64,000 nt of DNA. Source: Turritopsis dohrnii. Lineage: Eukaryota > Cnidaria > Hydrozoa > Anthoathecata > Oceaniidae. The notes under the pieces were generated by a model, which was not told where the DNA came from, did no database searches, and worked only from the letters and a program-made list of their open reading frames with translations. The position numbers and the translations under genes were made by a program. Position 1 is the first letter of the stretch. Each line of letters starts with the position of its first letter. The DNA is taken from assembly GCA_027922465.2 (NCBI GenBank), contig BQMF02000097.1, positions 1 to 64,000 of the forward strand. The letters run 5' to 3'. Of the stretch, positions 36,101-44,999 are shown one piece after another.

Positions 36101-37717
36101 ACAGCTTAAGGATTCATTTTTTATACCTCCTCCAAGTGCCACTCTTATTTGTAAGTTAAAAAACGTAGTTTTTGTTTTCACCAAATTCCTGTTATAAAAT
36201 CTGCTATTGCATTCTGGATTGCAACATTTGATACCCTTTCCACCTTTTCTCCTGATTTCTTTCGACTTAAACGTTATTTTTCTTTCGTTTGTTTACATTT
36301 TATCGTTTTCATGTTGCGGAAAACAATCTCGGGAAAGGTTTATTATTATTGACAAGGAAGAGTCCAAAATGAAATTTCCATCTGTTAGGAAAAAGATAAA
36401 ATTAAAGCGACCACTTCAAACTTTGCATAACCAGAGTATACTGTGTTCTAGTTGCTTGCCTATTTTGAATAGTTCTTCGATGAACATTCTTTGTTGGAAC
36501 AACTCTTTTAAAAATTACAGGCTAAAGAAGCTGAAAAGAATGAAAAAGCTAGTTGCATTACCTCATTCAACATCTGGCCGTTAACTTGGGCTGGTGGGCC
36601 ACTACAAGATTGCTCGTGTTCATTTAATGTAAAAGCTTGAAACACACACTAGAAACTGCAGTTACGTTTACAAGCCACCATGGTATTCAACAGTGCAGTG
36701 TGTATTGTTTTTGAACATTGGAGTACTTTGGGGGATAATCACATGTAAAACTACATGAACTACACAAGAATATCAGTATGGGTGTTCGCAATTAAATTGA
36801 GCAGCTCCAACATGGTATTGTGGCAGATTGAAGTTTTAAGAACACACCCAATTTCTCTGGACTCGAACAAAAAAAATTATGTCCTCAGTGAATTTTGGAA
36901 TGTCTTTGTAAATCGTGTCTGCTATTATTTTCGTCCATTTGTCTTTTTGTGACTCCTTCCTGTCTTGTTTCTTTTCTTTGGCCTTCCTGATTTTTGGTAG
37001 GTAGACTCCAGCTGCAAACTAAACAATTATTGTCATGCACCAACCATATCCATGGTGTAGTGCTGCTCGTACTGTTTCTTTGGAGGATGTTATTCATTTT
37101 GACATGAAAGCATAAGCAAAAGTTAGGAGGGTGGATTGAAGGTTGGATAGTGTTGATATCTAGCATAAACGCTTTCTTAAGTTTCAATAAATATCTTTCA
37201 ACAGAACTAGACGGTTTTCTAGAAAGGTTCCGCAAATAACACATACGTATTTCAGTTTTGTGTGAGGTGAGCAGTAGGAGCTACTTGTAATAACTATCAA
37301 TGCTTATTCAATCTTTAAGTAATCATTATATAAATTTTTAATTCGTGTGGGGTAATGATTTATTATATTTCCAGTAAAAAATGATAAATGAAGGCATACA
37401 TGTTAAATTTTATGTCCTCCCGACATGGTTGACATGGTATCTTATGCGCATGCTAACAATAAGAAACAGTCGTGTATGTTACTTCATGCATCTTGGAAAA
37501 CTTCCAAACAATATCAAACTTGATTTCAAAAGTACTCTCTCCTTTAAAGAACTTTATGAAACGTACACACATGAAACTTCCCTGCCATTTTATTAATAAA
37601 AACTTGCAACTTACTTAATAATATAAAAAACGAAGTAATAAGCAAAGTATAATGTGTAAAAACCATTGTGTTGATGTGAGTGTATTGAACACCGGAGGTT
37701 CTGGTTAGGCTGCGTAA
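30162..37717. other. 7.5-kb stretch without recognised genes
   Basis: AT-rich. Contains a 20-base hairpin (ccatagtc-aaaa-gactatgg, about 30465), a (TAC)n(TCC)n tract (31286-31313), and copy 2 of the 7680-7950 repeat at about 32690-32950. It also holds copy 2 of the 29110 repeat (about 33015-33125) and the inverse copy of the 3655-3745 repeat (about 34440-34550). ORFs such as 36207-36584 (125 codons, +) and 36885-37244 (119 codons, -) have no recognised motif and I cannot support them as genes. Confidence 0.4.
32690..32950 (+). repeat. Dispersed repeat, copy 2 (first at 7680-7950)
   Basis: Same block order as the copy at 7680-7950, from the tatctcgataa start to tttttctagctc, acataggtacactt and tttttcgtca. 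Confidence 0.6.
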
Positions 37718-38456
37718 AGCTAAGGGAGACTAGAGCTTTTTTCATGCGCGTGCAATACAACATTTCTCCATTGCACGCGCATGAAATTCTTTTACATCCC
37801 GCCACCAATGAATTATTAAGTGTTTGCAGCATATTTTGGAGAAAAAAATTTAACTTTTTACATAACATTCTAAGCAATTACATAAGTTATATGTTAAATG
37901 ATGGCTGACATTCAAGAAGAAGTTGTGTTAGCTCTCGTGCTATTAGAAGAAAAAAAACAGAAGAATGCCGAAAAGAAGTATTGGGTTCAACCATGGCTAT
38001 CAAAGAGAGAGAGACCAAAGTTTTTCTTCCCTACCACAATGTTTCTTTTTTCCACTCGCACAACGTACTACCTTTCTCTATATGCGTACTGACAAAAATA
38101 TGTAATAAAAAATTTGTTTATTTTTCGTAAATTCATCATTTGATGAATTTAAACATGTTTTTGGTGGTGGCATTATAAATGGAACAGAATGCAGAACGTA
38201 GGGGACGAGAGAAAATAAAAAATATTTTCTCTATGAAGCAAAATTTATAACATTTTTGTCCCGGGAGCACGGTAGCGAGATAGAACAGATCTATCTTGCT
38301 CCAGTGTCCCGAGGACAGTTTTTGATATTTTTTATAAAAAAATTTAAAGTTTTTTTGCATTTGAGCAAAAAAATTGCTATGGGGCACAATATTATTCGCA
38401 ATGGAGCAATGTTGCATTGCATGCGCATGAAAAAAAGCTCTAGTCCCCCCTTAGCT
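37718..38456. mobile_element. Harbinger (PIF)-derived non-autonomous element
   Basis: Inverted ends of some 60-70 bases: agctaagggagactagagct at the left, and at the right the inverse of agctaaggggggactagagc. They are flanked by TAA on both sides (37715-37717, 38457-38459), the 3-bp TWA target typical of PIF/Harbinger. A short ORF at 37898-38092 starts MADIQEEVVLALVLLEEKK and continues to YWVQPWLSKR. This resembles the start of Harbinger transposases (acidic/hydrophobic helix, basic stretch, W-V-x-P-W-L). The rest of the transposase is deleted. A second inner hairpin-like motif (cccgggagcacggtagcgag and its partner gtcccgaggac) lies near 38260-38320. Confidence 0.8.
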
Positions 38457-38599
38457 TAAGATAAAGAGGAAAAAAAGAATATTCAAAAGTTTTTTCGATG
38501 GTTTTCATAAAATTGATTAAATCAATTGAATCTTTACATTAAGTACTTTATACTGTAAATACTCTATTTACTGTCTTTTCGGATCTCTATAAAACATTC

Positions 38600-38980
38600 G
38601 GTAAAATCTATAATTACGTAAGGCCGCGCAGCGGCCACAATGTAATTAGGATTTTATGAATAAAATCGGAGACGATATAAGGATGACGTCAACCCCAGTG
38701 CATAGGCCCCAGAGCGGAACGAGGACCGACATGGGAAATTTACAAGCAAAAAAAAAAAAAAACGAAAAAAAGCAAAACAAGTATATATCGAAAACTTGCA
38801 TGTGTATTCTATAAAAAGTTATCTAATACTACCACGACTACCATAGCTGATGTAACCGCTGCACGGCCTTACATAATTATAGATTTTATTTCATAAAATC
38901 TCCGACGATATAAGGATGACGTCAACCCTAGTGCATAGGCCGCAGAGTGGCCCTGTGGACCACCTCTGTTTGAAGCCTTA
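38600..38980. repeat. Repeats at the 3' end of the DIRS element
   Basis: Two direct copies of a unit of about 100 bases (near 38640-38740 and 38873-38972) share cgatataaggatgacgtcaa and ccc-agtgcataggcc. Each is preceded by a small hairpin (attttat...ataaaat). In addition aaaatctataattacgtaag (38606) is the inverse of cttacataattatagatttt (38868). Such split direct and inverted repeats are normal at DIRS-group ends, in place of LTRs, but I could not match them to a 5' partner upstream of 52.9 kb. Confidence 0.55.
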
Positions 38981-39295
38981 CTAAAGACCAATACTGTTTT
39001 GATATTTCCTGCTGGGTTTTTCGACCACTTTATGGTAACTCTGCTGCCAGACAGATTGTCCTGACCAATGACCTCGGTCTAATATTTCACGCGTACATAA
39101 GCCTGCCATTGCTGCCTGGTGGAGTGAGGTTTATAAACATTAATATCAATGCCAAAAGCTTTTAAGACTTCCTTAATCCATCCTGACACTGTCGAACGTT
39201 TTACTTCTGTTTGAGGTTTCACAGTTCCCAGAAGTAATTGAGATTTCTTTCCATTATTCCGAGAATTTTTGGTGACATCCAGGTACCTGTCAATT
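38945..39295 (-). pseudogene. DIRS tyrosine recombinase, C-terminal half
   Basis: The frame starts at the insertion border with IDRYLDVTKNSRNNG and continues QLLLGTVKPQTEVKRSTVSG and WIKEVLKAFGIDINVYKPH. The catalytic HSTR (H-x-x-R) follows. After a frameshift it reads AAMAGLCTREILDRGHWSG, then the QQSYHK motif with the probable catalytic tyrosine. With the arginine in the AASRAHEIG piece at about 45080 (N-terminal half), all expected tyrosine-recombinase residues are present, but they are now spread over 6 kb and one frameshift breaks this half. Confidence 0.8.
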
Positions 39296-39596
39296 GTTAC
39301 GGCGGCCGGTACGGGCCATGGTAAAAATAAGTTTAAATTTAAAAAAGATCGTATGAAATAAAGGATTAAAATTTAAAATCAAGAAATAAAAGTTAAAAAG
39401 TAACAAAAGAAAAATTCAATCGGATAAAGAATATAAGAAAGACAAAAACAATAAAGAAATAGTGAAAATAAAATCAAATCTGTGAATATTTATTTACTTG
39501 CAACAAAATTTTGTTCAACAACCAAGAAAAAAGTTTAGAGATCGGTAAGCCGGCATTTTTACCAATTCGGAGAGCACGTTTTAGCAACATTTTAAA

Positions 39597-41861
39597 ATGG
39601 CGAGCACGAGTCACTGCCGAAAGTGTGGCTTCAAGTTAGAACAGTTTGATCTGTTTTGTGTCTGCTGTGGTGAAGCTAAGAGACCAGATCAACCGAGAAC
39701 TTCTTCTTCATCAGGAGTAATGAATTTAGAAGAATATCGTCAGCGGAAAAGTGCTGAAAGAGATACTCATTTCAAACATAAACGACCAGCAGCAACCACA
39801 ATATGTCAACTTCATCGTCAAAAGCTAGTCAGGAGCCTAAGAAACAAATGGTATTAGTAAATGTTGGATTAATGAAACCTGATGATTTTGGCATATGGAA
39901 GCTTATACGTGGGAAGACATTGCCGATAAGAATCGAATCGACTGCCAGTTCATCTGCAATCAAGTTGGCAGCAGTGAACAAGCATGCATCTCACGATCAG
40001 TTATTTTGTGCGGAAGATGATTATGTTCTGTTATATCCAGATGGGAAGGAAGTTGTATATTTGCCAGGAATACCTGGTGATCAGTGCAGGTTTTTCACAC
40101 AAGACAAATATAAAGAGGAAATTTGCAAACCTTACTCTCAGTTGACATTTTACTTGACTCCGGCCGGTTTGTATAATGCATATGACTCAGATGATATTGA
40201 CAAAGAAACTTTCAGACCATTGCCAAAAAGTGACCTTCTTTTTGATGAACTTGATGATCTGGATGTGTGTACCAGTTGTCCAGCAACAACTAAAGAACTG
40301 AGTGAAAATAAAGATTGTCTTAACAATGTTGAAAGTGAAGTACCTTCGTCTGCAAGAAACAAAATTAAAGGGCTGGCTGAAAAAGATTTAACATTTTCTG
40401 AAAGGTTAGGTAATATTAAGGACATTGTTGCTGCCAGTGACTCTACTCTTATCAGTTTGAGAAGAAGAAAAATATGGCAAGATGCCAACCAGAAACTAAA
40501 GAGATTGTTTAAGGATGGAATAAAGCCATTTCATGTAGAATTTATTAATGAAGAAGGTGTTGATGCAGGAGGACTATCTCGAGAGTTCTTTTCATGTAAG
40601 TAAGTAAGTAAGTAAGTAACGGGAGTTTTTAGTCCTTGGGCTTCCATCCGTAATGGTTGGTTCTTCCGCCCGCCGACTTACAACTGTTAGTTGACTTACC
40701 GCCAGAGATACGTATAGCATTGCTCTAACTTGCCCGAAGGCCAGTATGCAGTCAGTCGATGGCTCCTAATGGGCTGATACGCTGCTTTCAAAGCGCATCG
40801 GAGTGGTGTATTGAGATACGACATGACTGGACTCGAACACGGGTCGCAGCGGTCGCACTCAAAGGTACTAACCACTACACCATCGCTGCACTTCATGTAT
40901 TTTTGAAGATGCTCAGCAATATTTAATGCAAGGTAATCAACAACTAACTTTTATACATGACTTACAGAAGCTGGCAAATGGTGACTTTATGAGATTTGGG
41001 CATCTTATTGGTTTGGCGTTAGTGTTCGGTTGCCCTGGTCCTAGATGTTTCATGGCAACAGTTGTATCACATTTATTAGATCAAGAGTTTGTTTTACCTG
41101 ACATATCAAGTGTTCCAGATTTAGAATTGCAAGAAAAGCTTTCAGAAATTTTGAATTGCAAAGATGAGGAAAAACAGAAAGATATTATCAATAATTTTCC
41201 TGAAAGATTTGACATGGGTGTTACCCAATTGACTTGGACCATTGACACCAAAGAAAAATTAGTGAACGACATTGTGAGGCATGTTTGCTTATATTCTTGT
41301 ATGGAAGAAATTGCTGAAGTTAAAAAAGGCATGGATATACTTGGTGTTCGTGATATTTGTAAGTTGCATCCAGATGATGCTAGGTGTGAATTAGCAAGAG
41401 CATCATCACCATCCGTAGCAGATGTATTAAGTTATTTTGGCAACACAAACTATTCTACAGAAACTGCCTTGAAAGAAAAAGAAGAGGATGTCTATTATAA
41501 CTTAACAAATTTTATTGAGTCTTTGCATGCTAAAGAAGCTGAACCTTGTAATGTGATTGAGCTGGATGATGATGGGAAGGAAAATAAATGTAACAAAACA
41601 TTGTCACTTGAAGATTTCTTGAGATTTTGCACTGGTTCAAAGTATGTGACATATAGCATCATTGGTAAAGGAAAAATCAACTTTCTGCATTTTGACAGAG
41701 ATGAACGAACTGATAACTGGAATGGAATGCGTGTGGCTGTAAATACTTGTAATTTCACAATAACATTTCCATTAAATGAACGATATGTGACAGACAGTCT
41801 TTCATTTGGGAAGAACCTTAGTGATGATATCATTGAATCACCAGGATTTGATAAAGCCTAA
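39597..41861 (+). pseudogene. HECT-type E3 ubiquitin-ligase gene with N-terminal zinc ribbon, split by a SINE and a frameshift
   Basis: From the ATG at 39597 a short zinc ribbon is encoded (CRKCGFKLEQFDLFCVCCG), then a low-complexity stretch. A one-base shift near 39800-39850 moves the reading into a second frame starting VLVNVGLMKPDDFGIW. This continues through a divergent middle to the start of the HECT domain at about 40470 (WQDANQKLKRLF, HVEFINEEGVDAGGLSREFF). The SINE at 40599-40891 interrupts at F-S-C. After it the domain resumes (IFEDAQQYL, GHLIGLALVFGCPGPRC, DFLRFCTGSK). It ends with RVAVNTCNFTITFPL, which holds the catalytic cysteine (codon 41748-41750), and a stop at 41861. HECT ligases pass ubiquitin through this cysteine. 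The catalytic residue is kept, so the parent gene was probably active. Its role in the element is unknown. Confidence 0.85.
40599..40891 (-). mobile_element. tRNA-derived SINE inside the HECT gene
   Basis: Flanked by the 8-bp duplication ttcatgta (40591-40598 and 40892-40899). On the minus strand it begins gcagcgatggtgtagtggtt, with an A box in tggtgtagtgg and a B box gttcgagtcc. An unrelated body follows, and it ends in a (ttac)n tail, seen on the plus strand as aagtaagtaagtaagtaa. Without the SINE and one duplication, the HECT frame reads straight through S-C-I-F-E-D. The tail supplies GTAAGT sequences on the plus strand that resemble splice donors. Confidence 0.9.
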
Positions 41862-42549
41862 ATTTTTTTTAAAAAAGAATACAAAGTGATTTTGTTAATT
41901 TGTGTCAACATGATTGATAACTGATGATTCATAACTTTTGTTTGCCATTTGTAACATTTCTCTTTATTTTCATGCAAGATTTGCTTTCTTTTGTTAAACA
42001 GTGTATATCCATAAGCTCAGTATTTTGTGGTTGCAAGTGTTGTCTACAATCCATGCAATGTAGATTTTCAATGGAATTCGCAAACGCTCCCAGTATGGTC
42101 AACATTCTAGTTTTCTAATTTTACTATCTAATTTTAGCTAAAAGGATTTGAGTGATCAATTATTTCATTTTGTTGGTTATGGTTACATTACGTTGCATTA
42201 TGTTTTTTATTGATATTTCAATACAATTCTTTGTTAGAATTATGTTAGCATTATATTGCATTATGTTTGTATTGATATTTCTTTGGAAACACAGTCGTTT
42301 TAGTTCTCAAGTCATAGCTTTCTCATTTGATAATAAGATTTCATGTAGACTTTGAAGTGAGCCATTTAAACCTAAAGCCGTTTCAAAATTATGTATTTCT
42401 TTAAATGTATAAAATTTACATCATTAACAGAACTAGCTTGAGTTCCAGGTTCTTTGGGCTTTCTTTTTCCCTCAGAGCTGGCTTGGAGCCAGAATATACA
42501 ATACACATTTAAAATATTATGATCCACAAGTGATATCTTTTCGAATAAT
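41862..42549. other. Spacer between the convergent HECT and integrase genes
   Basis: AT-rich DNA holding the two 3' flanks. ORFs of 64-67 codons here are hydrophobic by composition and not supported. Confidence 0.5.
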
Positions 42550-43818
42550 TCAACTGGCTGTGTTTATTATTTCAAAGAATAGCTCTTGAGCACTTGTCCA
42601 GTCTAGTGGAGGGTATTCCTTTCTTAAATTTTGTACAACATACAGAAAATAGTCCTTTAATTCATCATCCATCTGATTCATTGCTTGTTCTGCAACACTG
42701 GTCACGTCAAGTTGGTCTAGTAACTTTTTAACATCGTCATTCGTTACGGATATTCCCTGATTCTCGTGACCGGATAGGTTAGGAATAAAATAGAGCTCGT
42801 CTGGGCGCCCAGGAATGGTATCATGCCTAGAACGTCGAATGTAATGTGTATTCCATAACAGCTTTACTTCATCTAGTTCTTTCTGTATTAAAGGCGAAAA
42901 TATAAACCAAGCACACTCTATATGACAATGATTACCCAAAATGAGCTTTCCCGCATCAGCCATATCTTTAAAAAAATTTATCAACCATGTTGTAAAAACT
43001 CTTTTACCGTGTGACCACCAGTTTTCTATCCTTTGATTAGATGGTGATGAACCAAACCTATGAGCTCCCACATCATCGAGCAGAGCGCATTGCATTGATG
43101 CCATTATCCCATTTTCTGTCCCACAGTCGGTTTGAATAAGCTTCGGGCACACTCCTAAACTTTGAAGTGCCTCTACATATAGATACGCAGGAACGTGTGG
43201 ATCATTATTTGACCTGGTAACCTTTAGCCATATGAGCCGCCTTGAGAAGCCATCAACACATCCATGAATAGGAAAGCCATATGGCTTCAATTTATCGTGG
43301 CCGTCAATATGCCAGCATTGATTAGGTCCCAAGGAGGAATAAGTACGTCTTCTGAGGCGTCTTGATCTACGAATTTCGGCACCATCAGGGTCAACCTCTC
43401 TCAAAAGCCTCATAACTACGTCACGAGCGACTACAATGCCATACGATGCTCTGAGAGTATGCCACATGCCACGATAACCACAAAGAGAAGCTGGTCCTCG
43501 AATTTCATCAGAAATTATTTGCTTTAAGCTTGATTCCGAATAAATCATATTTCTTCGTTTTAAATTATACGAAACAAGCCTCCGTTTAAGGGTTCGTAGA
43601 CTCATTGTGATGTTATGATACTGCTGTAAAAACGTTACGATTGCTTCGTAACGAAATCCACTTAAAAAATAACTTGTGATAATCTCCTTCTCTGTTGCAA
43701 GTTTCAAAAGCGGAACGGAATCAGTTTGAACTTTTTTTCGAGTTCCACAATGGCGACAAAATGTGGCACTTCTATTGAGCCTTGTACCACAACGATCACA
43801 GAAACGCACTTCCTCCAT
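42550..43818 (-). CDS. DDE integrase/transposase with N-terminal zinc ribbon
   Basis: An intact 422-codon frame. Residues 6-23 form a zinc ribbon (CDRCGTRLNRSATFCRHCG) much like that of the HECT protein. Residues 40-90 form a helix-turn-helix region (LSGFRYEAIVTFLQQ, MSLRTLKRRLVSYNLKRR). The retroviral-integrase-type core follows: first Asp in CWHIDGHDKL (codon near 43303), second Asp in IQTDCGTENG (near 43126), and Glu in RIENWWSHGK (near 43024). The spacings are 59 and 34 residues, fitting a DDE fold. The C-terminal part (to residue 422) has ELYFIPNLSG and acidic helices. The start is the ATG just before the zinc ribbon. As the only recombinase between the inverted ends, it is the likely transposase. 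Confidence 0.88.
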   Translation of the reverse strand: MEEVRFCDRCGTRLNRSATFCRHCGTRKKVQTDSVPLLKLATEKEIITSYFLSGFRYEAIVTFLQQYHNITMSLRTLKRRLVSYNLKRRNMIYSESSLKQIISDEIRGPASLCGYRGMWHTLRASYGIVVARDVVMRLLREVDPDGAEIRRSRRLRRRTYSSLGPNQCWHIDGHDKLKPYGFPIHGCVDGFSRRLIWLKVTRSNNDPHVPAYLYVEALQSLGVCPKLIQTDCGTENGIMASMQCALLDDVGAHRFGSSPSNQRIENWWSHGKRVFTTWLINFFKDMADAGKLILGNHCHIECAWFIFSPLIQKELDEVKLLWNTHYIRRSRHDTIPGRPDELYFIPNLSGHENQGISVTNDDVKKLLDQLDVTSVAEQAMNQMDDELKDYFLYVVQNLRKEYPPLDWTSAQELFFEIINTAS

Positions 43819-44137
43819 GTTTGTTGTCTATTTGCGCGCCAACAACCTCACGTAGCCGAGGGAAACTCCGGTTTTATTTTCTTCTTCCATAACATTAAAT
43901 TTTTGACTTTGAATTTCATATTTTTGTTTCGTAATCAATTTTCTGTCGATGTTCTTTTATTTTGATATTTTGATGATTTCATTTTCTTTCTTAATTTTCC
44001 ATTTTGTTTTTTGATTGTGAATTTTATGTCTTTGTTCCCTGATTTTTATTACTTAATTGGTGAATTTTATTTCTCGATTTTATAGTTTATTTCTTAATTT
44101 AAAATTTGTTTTACCATGTCCCTTATCGGCCACCGTA
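43819..44137. other. Right subterminal region of the HECT/integrase element
   Basis: Upstream of the integrase ATG the sequence is rich in repeated ttatttctt/attttgtttt blocks. These mirror the A-rich aagaaataaa blocks between the left end and the HECT start (39320-39480), and the region closes with the inverted end at 44108-44137. Such subterminal repeats often bind transposase; here that is inference. Confidence 0.55.
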
Positions 44138-44277
44138 AATTATCCATACTGCGCATAGTTTTCTATCGTCTGCAAATTCTTCGAATTCTACTGATAACGG
44201 AGGTTTCCCTTGATGCCAACTCTTAGTCAATTTATCAAAGGTAACAAGACGACTTGGAAGTCGAAAATTTCGCTATA
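44138..44277 (-). pseudogene. DIRS tyrosine recombinase, middle segment
   Basis: On the minus strand the segment encodes RLVTFDKLTKSWHQGKPPLS, VEFEEFADDRKLCAVWI and ends at the AATT insertion border. The continuation IDRYLDV is found 4.8 kb away at 39295 downward. The other side is bordered by the 9-bp duplication ttcgctata of the 722-bp insert. K-S-W-x-x-G-K-P-P and L-C-A-V are typical of the middle of DIRS/Crypton-like recombinases. Confidence 0.78.
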
Positions 44278-44999
44278 TTGCATTCTCACAATTCTAACAA
44301 ATATATACTGTTCATAGAACTGTGAGATACAATAGTTGATAACGATAGCAGAATTTCAACTCGCAATTATACAAAACAAATAGATCAAAACTTATTCGTC
44401 TCAAATTTGGCTTGAAGTCTTCAGGACGGTGTCACAATTACGCAAATCTACTCTCAACAATTATAAAACATTCTCAATATAGCATTGCCAAATTGCCAAA
44501 TTTTGGCCAAATTTGAAAAAATGACTGTCATATTCGAAATCAGCACCTTTCAATTGTGCTTTGTTCAAATTTTTATGAAAATTGGTGAACTTTCATAATT
44601 TGGTCCAAATTTGGCCCGAATTGCCCAATTTTGGTCAAATTTGACAAAATGAATGTCAAATTCGAAACCAACACCATTCACTTGTGCTCTATGCAAATTT
44701 TTCTGAATATTGAAGAACTTTCATAATTCAGTCCAAATTTGGCCCGAATTGCCCAATTTTGGCCAAATTTGACAAAATGACTTTCAAATTCGAAATCAGC
44801 ACCTTTTAATTGTGCTTTGTGCAAATTTTTATGAAAATTGGAGAACTTTCATAATTTGGTCCAAATTTAGCCGGTTAGTCAGCCTGCAAAAGATTTTATT
44901 GCTAAGGTGTGTGCGGACATGGCTTTTTATATGCAATTATTTACTTTAGTGAGATCGCCCAAAATGTCACAGAGATACATAGAACGACGATACCAATAC
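44278..44999. mobile_element. 722-bp insert with satellite core, 9-bp target duplication
   Basis: Bounded by ttcgctata (44269-44277 and 45000-45008). The interior (44455-44880) consists of three to four units of about 125 bases (blocks ttggccaaatttgacaaaat, gaaatcagcacctttcaatt, tgaaaattgg). The left shoulder carries cttgaagtcttcaggac. The same shoulder and satellite occur inverted at 27960-28450. The ends show no inverted repeat, so the mode of movement is open. Confidence 0.65.

Larger units (their letters stand above)
39296..44137. mobile_element. Inverted-repeat element carrying a HECT ligase gene and a DDE integrase gene
   Basis: The ends are inverted over about 30 bases: TACGGYGGCCG, then two near-matches up to catggtaaaa, at 39298 onward and in reverse at 44137 inward. 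Beyond that both subterminal regions are A-rich with repeated aagaaataaa motifs. AATT flanks both sides (39292-39295, 44138-44141), and removing the element plus one AATT restores the DIRS recombinase frame exactly. Inside are two convergent genes: HECT (+, 39597-41861) and integrase (-, 43818-42550), with their 3' ends 690 bases apart. A SINE (40599-40891) inserted later. The integrase frame is intact; the HECT frame has one frameshift and the SINE. I do not recognise a named superfamily; IS3EU- or Ginger-like DDE elements are the nearest ideas. Confidence 0.85.

Noticed and set aside
36207..37244. ORFs of 125 codons (+) and 119 codons (-) as host genes
   Set aside because: No recognisable motif, low-complexity hydrophobic or basic composition, no splice context.
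44278..44999. Mutator-type transposon, because of the 9-bp duplication
   Set aside because: The ends show no inverted repeats, so the class stays open.
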